From Colius striatus (lineage: Eukaryota > Chordata > Aves > Coliiformes > Coliidae): a stretch of 64,000 bases of DNA. Below are positions 37,537 to 48,800 of the stretch, in pieces (the first letter of the stretch is position 1; the number at the start of each line of letters is the position of its first letter). The notes under the pieces are model-generated. The model was given only the letters and a program-made list of their open reading frames with translations, did no database searches and was not told the origin of the DNA. The DNA lies in the NCBI RefSeq assembly GCF_028858725.1, contig NC_084760.1, positions 92,997,867 through 93,061,866 of the forward strand. The letters run 5' to 3'. The position numbers and the translations under genes were made by a program.

Positions 37537-40500
37537 TCTCCTTTAATTTTTTAATGTACTCCAAATCTTATGATAACACTAAACTTACAGATTTGAGGTT
37601 AAAACTTCTGTGCAGGCTCAAGCCAACTACAGGGACAGGTAAATACTTGCAACTTGTCTGACAAGGATCGCAACAGCAATACCATGTTGAAAGTAAGGAA
37701 GCCCGCCCCAGCACAGATCCCAGCTCTTACAAATGCTTTATGTGGCTCTGCAAGTCCAATAGCTACACAAGCTCTGTATCTGACATTTCACAGAGGAAGC
37801 TGCTGTAGTGTAAACATCAAAGGAACTTGTGTGCTTGCAGTTGTTTCAGGAATTGGCAAGGCAAATGCCAAGAATCCACTTTGACACTAACTTGACCGTA
37901 ATTTGGACTTCTACCTGCAACAGCTCTTGACCAAGGACAAATGCTCCAACAGGAGAGCACAAGGCGCCTGCAGAGGCTTTAGTCGGCTGGGTGATCTCAG
38001 CAACAGCTGCTCTGCACAAAGTTGTTCTGCTATTGCAACCATGGGAAGAGGTATATGTGAAAACAGCTGCAGTGTTGAGGATTCCCAAGTCCTGCCTGCC
38101 AGCCAAGCTGCCCAACAGGCCAGTGTGTGTGTGTGGCACAGGGCAGTGGCTGGCACCCTCTTCTGCCTGCTGCGGAGGAGACGAGAGAAGTTGCTGATAC
38201 AGATCCACTCCTGCTCAGCCCGTCCTGCTTCTTCATGTGGAAATTACCACCTCTTCGGATCTGCCTGCAGAGTGGCTCGTGTGGACACCTCCTAACCTAC
38301 TTTGGTCAATCTGAGCCAGACTTAGCCTAAATGGATTAAGCAGGAGGTTTCTGCTAACCTGGTTTGATTGAAGTGGGTTAAGGGGCACTCACACAAGCAT
38401 TTCTGCAAACAGATGATGAGGGGGCATTAATTTGTGGGAAAAGGCTATGACAAGCAGCTGAGACTACCAATCTCTTTTACTGACATGCTAAAGCAAGAGT
38501 ATACTCAAATGAAGCTGTACAAGTTGAGGGATGGGAATGAATTAACTTTGCAAACAGCAGAAGTTTCTATTTCTCACCAGCTGCACGTTGCTGCTCTTGC
38601 AACAGCATAGGGAAAAGGGGATGCCTGTTAGTCTTTCTCTTCAGTGAGAAGTCAGCAGGGTTCACCTGCCAGGAAGGTTCAAGCTTCAGCATTTCAGCAG
38701 ACTAGGAACAGCTCACATTTTTCTTTCTGCAGGCTGAACTGAGGTGGCAGCAATTTCCACCTGATCTGGGCTGAGACACGTGGTTTAGAATTAGAAGTCA
38801 ACTTAGTTAAAAGTACCGAAAGCCCTTCTGCCCCAGATGTAGTTACAAAACTCCAGAGGATGTGGGAAAGCATTGCTATATGCTTCTAATCCCACTCGCC
38901 CATGCTGGTGGCTTGTACTCTTCAATTACACCAGCCACGGCAGCATGAATCGCACAGGTAAACCAGCCTTGAGTCATGCCGATCAAAGAATAAGCTTTTC
39001 TATTTCAAGATTAAGGTAAGAAATCAATGTGCTTCCAACATGTGCCAGCAGATGATCTAACCTTAAGCATGCTCCGAAGCTTCACGTAATGGTAATACAA
39101 AATCTATGAGATGTTAACGCTTAGAGCGCTTGCCTGCTTCTAGAGTGCTTCAGATGCCGGTTCATGAGCTGGCTACCAGATGTGTTCTGCTTTTCCCTGA
39201 AGGCCATCACGAGGACTGCTATTTCATTCTCAAATCTCAACAGTCAATATTGTGACAGCATAGAGTCTGCTCTCTAACATATGTCTCTTGCATGACAGCA
39301 CATTAATTCGAATATGTTATTATGCTGAAGGGACTAAACTGACCACTTAATAGGAAGAGATGCATCTATCTTTCTTGGTTTCAAAAGCAAACAGCTTAAT
39401 CAGAATGCTGTCAGAACAACACCCAGAAATGAAAAGGCAGTTTCTATTATGGCCAAACTGGCAACATAGCCGTACGTAAGGACAGCTCTCTTGCTAGTAT
39501 AATGATTATTGACATTCACATATATAAACTCTCTAACATACAGTAAATTAGATTAGACCATATTAAATGACAGGGCTGTTGATTTGGAGGTTTTTTATAA
39601 TGGTTAAAGCAAACCAGGAAACAATGCTGCCTTGGGAAAGGTTATGGCTAAAATGTATGGCAACCATGGATCACTGTGTGCCCAGGCTGCAAGCTCTCCA
39701 GTGGCCTCCATCAGGGACACGCTCACAGTGTGTTTCCTTGCACGGGAGCAAGAGCACTGAGGAAAAGAGAAAGAGGATAATAATAGGCATCCAGGTCCCA
39801 TCCTGATTTGAAGTTGTGACTTAGCTGGGACAGGCATCAGGACACAGCCACAGAATCCTGCTGTCCACATACAGTCTTAATTGTCATGAACTGGATTTTA
39901 ACAACCAAGCCACACCAATATTTAATTACCCTGTTAGGACAGTATAAGTCTGAATCACTTGGTAAGTGGCTCATGTGCAAAAGAAGTAGAAAATTAGTGT
40001 TGACGTAATTAACAGTAGATGGCTCAGCCTAAAAACCATTACCCAAGCTGCTTAAAACATAAAACACATAGAAAGGAGCTTTATATTTTGTGCTCCTTCA
40101 GGAGCTGAGGAGTGAAAACTTGTGGCTTGGCTTGGCATGTTATAACCCATCCAGGAGCACAAACTGCTTCTCATTGCACACTTGGTTCTCGTGGACACTG
40201 AGGTTCAGAAGCCAGTGAGATGTTAAAGACCTCAGATCTTACAGTACTCAAGATCCATCTGCATCCTTAGGCACATAAATACTCTTTTAATTTAAAAAAA
40301 ATAAAAACAAACCAAACCTCTGTGATTGAAGTTTGCATCAGTACAAATCCCAAGCTGGTTTAGACCATATATGCACAAGAATGGAATGTATAATGACATG
40401 CCCATGCCTTCTCCTTAACTTTACTGAGGGCTGGGTGGAAGCTATTTTGAAAGAAGTGACTATATCTCCTTCTTTAAGCATTAAACATTCCTGGCAGCAA

Positions 40501-40868
40501 TAATTGCCTTATAACTAACTCCTCATTAACACTCTTTTAAACCTGCATGACTGTGCTGACTTTATGTTGCTCCCGGTCCAAGAACAGGATTATCATCTCA
40601 GCACCAAAGTCTCCGCTTAATTAAACTGTTACAGATACAAAAAAACCCCAATTAAAAAAACAATCCACTAAAATAAATTGAATGACTCTAGATTTACAGC
40701 AGCATAACTGAGACCAGAGTTTGTCCTATTGTTTCCCATCAAATCCATAACTTCGCATAATAATGAATAGCATTCTATACAAAGCTTCTTTGAGCTAGAA
40801 GGACCAGCTTGTTTTACCCACCAGTAGTATGTCATGATGACAGATAACTATTTTAATTAATTTTATAT
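37537..40868. other. Intergenic spacer without recognised gene
   Basis: A patch at 37,650-38,330 has higher GC content and several overlapping open frames, including one of 130 codons at 37903-38295 on the plus strand. None shows a domain or a matching splice pattern, so I treat them as chance. The rest is ordinary AT-rich spacer. Confidence 0.45.
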
Positions 40869-42024
40869 TGGCTGGCTAGATGAGGGGAGAGCAGCAGATG
40901 ACATCTACCTTGACTTCAGCAAGGCTTTTGACACTGTCTCCCATAACATCCTCATCAGAAAGCTCAGGCAGTGTGGCTTGGATGAGTGAACAGTGAGGTG
41001 GATCGAGAGCTGGCTGAATGACAGAGCCCAGAGGGTGGTGATCAATGGCACAGAATCGAGGTGGAGGCCTGTGGCCAGTGGAGTTCCACAGGGATCGATT
41101 CTGGGGCCAGTCTTGTTCAGTGTGTACCCTCAGCAAGTTCACTGAATTTGCCACCAAACTGGGAGGACTGGCTGATTCCCCAGAAGGCTGTGCTGCCATT
41201 CAGCGGCATCTCGACCAGCTTGAGAGTTGGGCAGAGAGGAACCTCATGAGGTTCAACAAGGACAAGTGCAGAGTCCTGCATCTGGGAAGGAACAACCCCA
41301 TGCACCAGTACAGGCTGGGGGTCGAACTGCTGAAGAGCAGCTCTGCAGACAGAGACCTGGGAGCCCTGATTGATAATAAACTAAACACGAGCCAGCAATG
41401 TGCCCTCGTGGCCAAGAAGGCCAATGGCATCCTGGGATGCATCAAGAAGAGTGTGGCCAGCAGGTCAAGGGAGGTTCTTCTCCCTCTCTGCTCTGCCGTG
41501 GTGAGGCCTCATCTGGAGTGCTGTGTCCATTTCTGGGCTCCTCAGCTCAAGAGGGACGGGGAAATGCTGGAGAGAGTCCAGTGCAGAGACACCAAGATGA
41601 TCAGGGGACTGGAACATCTTTCATATGAGGAAAGGCTGCGGGAACTGGGGCTGTTTAGTCTGGAGAAGAGGAGACTGAGGGGAGATCTTATTAACATTTA
41701 TAAATATCTAAAGGGTGGGTGTCAGGAGGTTGGGGCATCCCTTTTTTCTATAGTAGGCAGTAACAGGACAGGGGGTAATGGGATGAAGCTGGAACACAAA
41801 AAGTTACACTTAAACATAAGAAAAAACTATTTCACTGTGAGGGTGATGGAGCAGTTAACAGGCTGCCCAGAGGGGTTGTGGAGTTTCCTTCCTTGGAGGC
41901 CTTCAAGATCTGCCTGGACATGTTTCTGTGTGACCTGATGGAGGTGAACCTGCTTCTGCAGGAGTGTTGGACTAGATGATCTCTAAAGGTCCCTTCCAAC
42001 CCCTACAGTTCTATGATTCTATAA
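40869..42024 (+). mobile_element. CR1 LINE fragment with part of the reverse transcriptase
   Basis: The longest CR1 copy in the window. It starts within ORF2 at the reverse-transcriptase motif DFSKAFDTVSHN (about 40,910-40,950). It continues through the C-terminal part of ORF2 (open at 41045-41938 in one frame) to the 3' terminus GGACTAGATGATCTCTAAAG ... TTCTATGATTCT. The RT part is broken. A TGA follows WMS near 40,987. The segment between the LFSV-like tract and the CTLSKF-like tract is deleted. The catalytic Ala-Asp-Asp codons before TKLGG are missing at about 41,149-41,152. The copy cannot encode an active enzyme. Confidence 0.93.
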
Positions 42025-45000
42025 TACTCTTATGTGAATTCCTTATCCAGGAAAGAGATGTACATTTCCAAATAAGAGTATGGCACCTGCTTCAGATTGA
42101 ATAAAAGCATTAATGTGAAGAACGGGAAACGAAATATCTAACCTTGAGTGATGCTGAGCAGCTGCAACTTCCATGAACTCTGTAGGAGTCACCAAAACTC
42201 AAGATTTCTGTGGATGGCATTTTAAGACAGAGTGCAAGGTCTTTTTTTACTGTTTTCTTTCATTTTGTCATTTATGCAAGGGAAGACACTGGATAAAAAG
42301 CTAAAGAAATTAACATGTGGAAACCAGATGTTTGAACGTAACCATACGAAGCAGAACTTGCAGTGGTAATGCATGTAGAAGCTTGATCAAAGAGAGATCA
42401 TTAATCATGTACATACAGGTTGGATGAGGCCTGAGGAAAAAACACATGAAAAGTCTTCATCGTGCAAGTACTTAACATTATTGCTTCACGGCTTTTTATG
42501 GCCTTAAATCCAAGCTAAAAAAGACATTATCTATGGTGGTCTAGGGAATATAGCAAGGATATACAAGGAGGGACTGAGGAAGGGGTAAATGAGGTTTTAT
42601 AGCACTCCAGATTTCACTTACAAGTGATGGAATGGCCGTTAAGACCGCTGGAATGATTTCTTGCATGGCAGAAAACAGAAACTCCAGAAAGCAAGATAAG
42701 TAAGTATGTTTTAGCAGAATTCTTACTAACTACTAAATTATTATTGGCTGGATATCAAACACTCCACACAGTGACAAACAACTGTTCATTTTATTTCGCT
42801 AAACAAAAAGCCCATTGAAAGATTTCTGCTATTACTGCATTCACCGTAACTCACTTGAAAAATACAGCTTTGGACACACATCAAATACAACTTACCTCTG
42901 AATAACTGCAGTGGTCTAAGTTACTTTTCAAACATGTCAAGAAAATGCTCTGTTCTCCAGGCAAGAGAAGAACAACAGAGAAAAGCAGCACGATAACTAT
43001 AGGTATCAGACATTCCCTGAGGCTCAGAAATAGCTTCTCATTTTAATTACTGAGATTTCAGCAACTGGTCTTGCTTTCAGGGGAGCCGGGGATGGTGGTT
43101 TCACATACAGCCCCCCTCATTTTTGGTGGCAAGCCAGCAAAAATAGTAGGAATTCCCATATCCTGTCTTGCCACCAAAAAAGGTACGCTTTCAACAGCTG
43201 TGTCAGCACAACAGTACGTAAGGCCAAACAATAAACTGGAAAAATGAACTGATCTCGCTTAAAAAAAAAGTGTTACTAAAAACGGTGCTGCTTTCAATCC
43301 AAGCATTGGTTTGATCCCCAGCATAGAGTTAGGAACAGCTGTGGCAGCACAACTCTGAGCCCATATGAAGATTAAATCCTTGAGATCTGCAGACCAGAAC
43401 AGGCTACAGGGAATTGTGTATCGGGCTGTATGTAACTGTAATACTGACACATCCCATTTTCTTCAGAAGTAAGGCCAATTACAAAATCACCCTTTCCTTT
43501 GTCCTGGCTGCTGCAGTTAGTTACTTACAAAGTTGTGCATACCGAATAGTTTTAGAAGCTGCTAAACTTTTGCTAAACATTTAGAAGCTAAGATAAACTA
43601 GATCACAGAAATAATCTAGGTTATGGAAAAATAAATACCAAAATGGGTCTGTTTTCTGGTCTTGTTCTGTTGCATTTGCTCAGCTGCAGAAACTGCGAAT
43701 TACAGGGCCAGTGACTGGCCACTGGCAAGCTCTAAAGACAGCTCTTGTATTAAAAGACACATAAAATCCTGAATATTTGAGGCAAAATTGAAGTCCTCTG
43801 AAAAGCAATCCTAAGGTGCTTATGACTGGGCAGCCCAAAATTAGGACTTCTCTTTCAGAAAGAAAATATCCATGTCCCACTTGAAAACCTGGATCCAAAT
43901 TCAGTGAGCAGTGGTTCTTGAAATGTTATGGATGTTACAGGATTCGTGCTCCTCACAGCTTTCATTTGCATATATTTACATCCTCTATGTGTCTGTAAAA
44001 AACTGCCAAAAGCAATTCCCACTCTGCTCTTACAAATGGCAACTGAAAACTCAAAATCAGGAGAAGCACTCCCTTCAGGTTAGGTATTGTGTTTGAGATA
44101 ACTGCTTTAGGCTCTGTCAACACACCTTTAATCAGAGCTATTGATTATCAGACTCTATGAAAGGCAATTCTTACATTTCTGAAGCTGGGTTCTCAGCAGC
44201 ATCTAAACTCTGTGAGCAGTTCTGTGAAAAAAAAAGTAAAAAATGTAAGTCTTTCCACTATTCATAGGCTCCACTCATTGGTGCAAAGCCTTTTAACAGA
44301 ATTGTTTAGACCACATAACACCCACAAGTCGCAATTTATTAAAGTTTGGCAGTCTGATCACTTCAGACTTTTTCAGAGTTGATCCCCACAGTAACAAATA
44401 TTTTCTGCTTTACTGACTCAGGGAAATTCATTGTAGTTTTTCTCCCCTTACCTCTCATCCACACTTTTATTTCTATGCCACGCTTCTTCATTCTCCCTTG
44501 TGCTTATTGTACCTTTTGTGGTCAAAAACCGTACAGCTAGTATTTCCCCATATTGCTAGTGGAGACTGGAACAGCCTACATAATTTATCCCTTTACATGC
44601 AGATCTACCCTAAACTTTCCAGTTTATTTGGCCACACTGGTGAGGTTTGCTCAGTTCAGTAACACTTAACTTGAAGCTGTGAGTCATTATCAGGAGCTTC
44701 TGGGTTTTCACTACCTCCCAATGAAACAGAAGATTGCAACTTTTATGTGTTTATTGCAATCGCAGCAGTTAGACAAGCTGTGTAACATGGTCAGAGCGTA
44801 GCATCGTGGCTGGCTACGGTCTTGGTGCAATGAAGGAACAAAAATCACAAGTCACTTCAGGAAATGGGATTTTAAAATGGAACATTTTAAAATGTGGAGG
44901 GTTTTTTCCTCCATTTCTCTCTTGAAATGACTTTTTGTCATTTTTATGTAAATGCTTTACACACATGCACACATATAAATCTGAAAAGCAGAGTTCCCCG

Positions 45001-45280
45001 AGATTTTTATAACCTCAGTCTGTTTCTGAAACCAGCACCTTAGCTTCCACTGCCAAGCTCTTCCTCAGCAACCCCCTGAAATGACTGTAGCTGCCCTGGC
45101 AGCCCGGACTAACCAGCTGCCAGCTCAGAAACGTCCTTTTTGTTCAACGTGGAGCCAACCTCCAGCTTAACAAAAACCCTTCCACCCTGAGAAATTCCAC
45201 CTGCACTAGATTCGTCTGTAAAAGCCAGCTGCAGTACCTCCGCGCTTGCGGCCCCTGACCTTGCCTCCCGTGGGCTCTCC
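42025..45280. other. Intergenic spacer up to the SRP9 CpG island
   Basis: AT-rich spacer without recognised exons. A perfect 14-bp inverted repeat lies at 43120-43133 and 43167-43180. GC content rises from about 45,050 toward the SRP9 promoter. Confidence 0.5.
43120..43180. repeat. Inverted repeat, 14-bp arms, 33-bp loop
   Basis: TTTTTGGTGGCAAG at 43120-43133 is exactly complementary to CTTGCCACCAAAAA at 43167-43180. It could fold as a hairpin. No mobile-element ends or target duplication were recognised around it. Confidence 0.8.
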
Positions 45281-45746
45281 TGGTTAGGCCACGCCGGACC
45301 GGGCCCCTCATCCCCATGCTGACCCGCTTGCTCCCCTAAATTCCCCCCATAGGCCCCAGACCGGCAGCCTGAGTGAGGGAGGTCCCACATCTGGCCTGGC
45401 AGAGCCCGGCCGCTGCCGGTACTGGTGCCGGCCCCGCGGAGAGCCCAGGTAGAGGCAGGCAAGCTGCCGCTGCGCCGGCGGCGGGACTCGAACCTCGACG
45501 AAACCGGGAGCGCTCACCTCCGCTGTGGGCGGGCAGGTGGCTGCCGGCGTCCCGCCGCGCCTGGAGGGGTCGCTGTGGCACCCGCGCCGCCCGCCCAGCT
45601 CCCCCCTCCCGCCCTGTCTCCGCGCCCGGCGGCCGCGCTCCGCCGGCTGGACCAGAATCTCTGAGCCAGGCGCTTTGCGATTGGGCCGTAGTTTCCCGCC
45701 GACCAATGGGAGGTGCCGGCTTGTGGTGACGGAGCGCCCGCCTTAG

Positions 45747-45757
45747 GCGCCATCTTG
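45747..45757 (+). promoter_or_regulatory. SRP9: YY1-type site at the SRP9 transcription start
   Basis: GCGCCATCTTG matches the YY1 consensus (CCATNTT core), about 50 bp before the start codon and in the orientation typical of TATA-less promoters of translation and secretion genes. Confidence 0.65.
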
Positions 45758-45801
45758 CTGCCGGCGGGAGGAGTGGAGCGCCTCGCCGGGCCGGCCCCGC
45801 C

Positions 45802-45873
45802 ATGCCGCACTACCAGGCCTGGGAGGAGTTCATGCGTGCTGCCGAGAAGCTTTACCTCGCCGACCCTATGAAG
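45802..45873 (+). CDS. SRP9: SRP9 coding exon 1
   Basis: Encodes residues 1-24 in phase 0. The context GCCATGC around the start is good, and the donor is AAG|GTGGGG. Confidence 0.97.
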
Positions 45874-48800
45874 GTGGGGTGGGAGCTCGGCCGAGGGGCC
45901 TCGTGGGTGGGCGGGACGAACGGGGCGACCTCCGCCGCTCCTGGTAAGCCTGAGGAGGAGCGGCTCTGGGGTGAGGCGGTGGGCGGCCATGGCCTGCTGA
46001 GTCTGACGCTTCTGCTTTGTGCACGCTGGTCGCCCGGGCAGGCCAGCGGGCTCCTGAGCACCAAACGGCCGCCCTCGCCGGATCCTGGAGCCTACTGCGG
46101 CGTTTCGCAGGGGCTGTGCTGCTGACGGCAGCGCTCCTGAACGCGTCCCGGCTGCGCGGGGGCGGCTGGCGGGGACGGATTGGAAGGGCTTCCCGAGTTG
46201 TAGTTATATGGGCCTGCACGGGGAGGGAGAGAAGGCGCACCAGCAAGAAAGAGGGCTCCTTGCTGGTGCTGCAGCTGACCATCTTTTCCACGAAGCAGGA
46301 GGAAGTTCTCCTTCAGCGCCCCGAAAACGTACAAAGGGGCCGGTGTTTCAGGTATTATCGAGAACCGAGCTTCAGAGATTTTGTGCTTATTTACAGTGTA
46401 TACTTGTGGGGTTAAGAGTTCTGTAGACTGAAGAGTGTATCGGTAATTGGTTTGATTTATGAGTTTGTAACACTGAAGACTGTAATTGATGTTTGTCTTA
46501 CTAAAAAATGGAAAGAAAGCATTCATTAGCTCTTACACTGCATTATTGCTTGCAGTCTCATTTTGATCAGGGAGGTATTTGTTTCCTAAAGAGTTACTGC
46601 TCTAGGAATTATCTTCTTGGAGTACAGCTGCTTTTTGTTTCTATAACTTTTTCAGGAGTGTAGTTTCTGCAAATGTTAAACATAACTTCAGCCTTCAGAA
46701 AAAGCATTGTAATTCGGCCAGAAAGCAGCATAAAAGGTAATGTGTAATTCATATGCCTGAGAAAACTTCAGAAATAAAGGCCTGATTTTTCTCCCTCAAA
46801 AATAAGGGGATATGAAGAAACCTTCAGAAGTAATGATTAACAGCACACACGCAGAATCATGCAGAATGGAAGGGTTGGAAGGGACCTCTAAAGATCATCT
46901 AGTCCAACCCTTCTGCTAAAGCAGGTTCACCTAGATAGATCACACAGGAACGTGTCCCAGGTGGGTTTGAAAACCTCCAGAGAAGGAGACTCCACACCCT
47001 CTCTGGGCAGCTTATGCCAGGGGTTCCCTTACCTGAACAGCCAAGAAGTTTTTGCTTAAGTTTAAGTGGAACTTTTTGTGTTCCAGCATCTTTTCATTGG
47101 CATAGGTGACCATCTCATACACAATTGCCACCAATTTACTTGATAACATTGTCATGTTTTACCTTCTTATGCTCTGTAACATTTGATTACCTGAAAAAGG
47201 AGGGATGCCACTGCAGCCAGGAATGCTTTTCCCCTTTTTCTAAGGGGCCTCTGAGACAAACTCTTCCTCTCCAAGAGCAATAAATTTGTCTATTTACAAA
47301 GGGCTTTATAAAGGCCCAAGAGTCACAACACAAGTCCCCTTTTAAATTGCCAGAGAATTAGCCTGAGGAGCTTTTGTATAGGCTGGGGATTGTCAAGAGG
47401 CTGAAGGCAGAACAAGAATTTTGCAGCATTGGTATGTGTGTTTTGTGGGGTCTTGGCACTTGGTGGCGAGTGGCCTTGTCTTCTGGGGGAGCAGGTTTTC
47501 CATCAAGTCCTTGCCTGCTGTTTCTGGCAGCCTCTCATTGGATTTTCGGCCTGCTCAGTCCAGAGCTGTACTGTGCATGACACAGCTGTTGTGGTCAGAA
47601 GAGTAGTTTGTCAAACAAGGATAAATCTGTGTAGATGTATCTTGGAGCAGGAATTTCAAAACAGTGTTGTAGTCAGGGAGGTTGTTGACCATTAGCACGA
47701 GTGGCTTTGTGTAACAAAGACCTGTTTATAGTGAGAGTTCAAAATGTTCTCAAAGGGACACTGTTTCTAGTTACTGATGCTTGCTGAGGCTAGAAACAAT
47801 ACATACAAAGTCTGTGGCCAGTTCCTTATTCAGGAGGAAGCATTTAAAGCTCAGTCAGTTGCTGAGGGTGTTGATTCTTATCACTGTGGCTTTGAGAACT
47901 TTGGTGATTTGAGAGTCCCGACGGACTTTGTATATCTTAAAGCTTAGGATAGGTGATTACTGTAGTAATTGTTTTAGTGAGAAGTTGAATGCTTGCTTTC
48001 TGACTTCAAATTTAATCTTATTGAGTCCTGAAAGCAATGTAGTTTGGAGGAACTCTCTTAAGTCCTCTAATTTTAATTATTCTTTAAGCCTTATTCTTTT
48101 TATTTTCCCTTTCCACTTCAAGAACATCAGAACATTTCAAATCTATCTGCAGTGCAACTGAAATAACTGGAAATGTGACTTTTTTACATAACAGTTTAGA
48201 TTCCATAGAAGAAAAAAGTAAAAATGTTGAGCTTACCCCACTCAGTTAATCTCTTTCATGTCTTCCACACCATCTGGGCCGTAGGATTGGTGACCACCAG
48301 AGCTGAGGTGGTACAAATGTGAAGCAGTACATTATTGCAATAAAAGGTGGTCTGAATTGGGGCAGATTTCCTTCATATGTGTTCTAAGAATTGTTTGCCA
48401 TGAATGTGAATTCTTAAAATGTTTGTCATTTCAGGTACGGGTTGTTCTCAAATACCGACATTGTGATGGGAACCTCTGTATCAAAGTAACGGATGATGTA
48501 GCTGTAAGTACAGAATATATTCTCCTTTCAGGGCTTATTGTACCTCTTTCAGGCTTACAGTTTGCTGTTGGTCATCTTGGGAGCTCTCTAAAACCTGTTG
48601 TGCTCAGCCACCTCTAGTTGCTGTGTCTGTGACTTACATTGGTCTGTGGTTCAACTTGACGTGTTCTGGGGGAAGTTCTAACACTTCAATGTTCTTTATG
48701 AGTGTCAACATAACCACTTTAGGATTCTATGAAAAGAAGGAAAGTGAGTGCTACAAACATCTTGGACCCTCTATGTGAAAATGCTTCATGGAATGACTTG

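Larger units (their letters stand above)
45290..46200. promoter_or_regulatory. SRP9: CpG island, SRP9 promoter
   Basis: A GC-rich, CpG-dense block surrounds the SRP9 start codon. Within 125 bp upstream of the ATG are an inverted CCAAT box (ATTGG at 45680-45684), an E2F-like TTTCCCGCC (45692-45700), a direct CCAAT box (CCAAT at 45703-45707), a CRE half-site TGACG (45727-45731) and a YY1-type GCGCCATCTTG (45747-45757). There is no TATA box. YY1 sites of this form usually lie at or just after the start of transcription, so the start is probably near 45,740-45,760. That start is inferred. Confidence 0.85.

Noticed and set aside
37903-38295. 130-codon plus-strand open frame
   Set aside because: Cys/Ser/Ala-rich without recognisable motif, overlapped by frames on the other strand, and no promoter or splice context.
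45484-45494. Minus-strand GGTTCGAGTCC, a perfect tRNA B-box
   Set aside because: The flanking bases do not pair as a T-stem, no A-box lies at the right distance and no acceptor stem or terminator follows; it is a chance match in the SRP9 CpG island.
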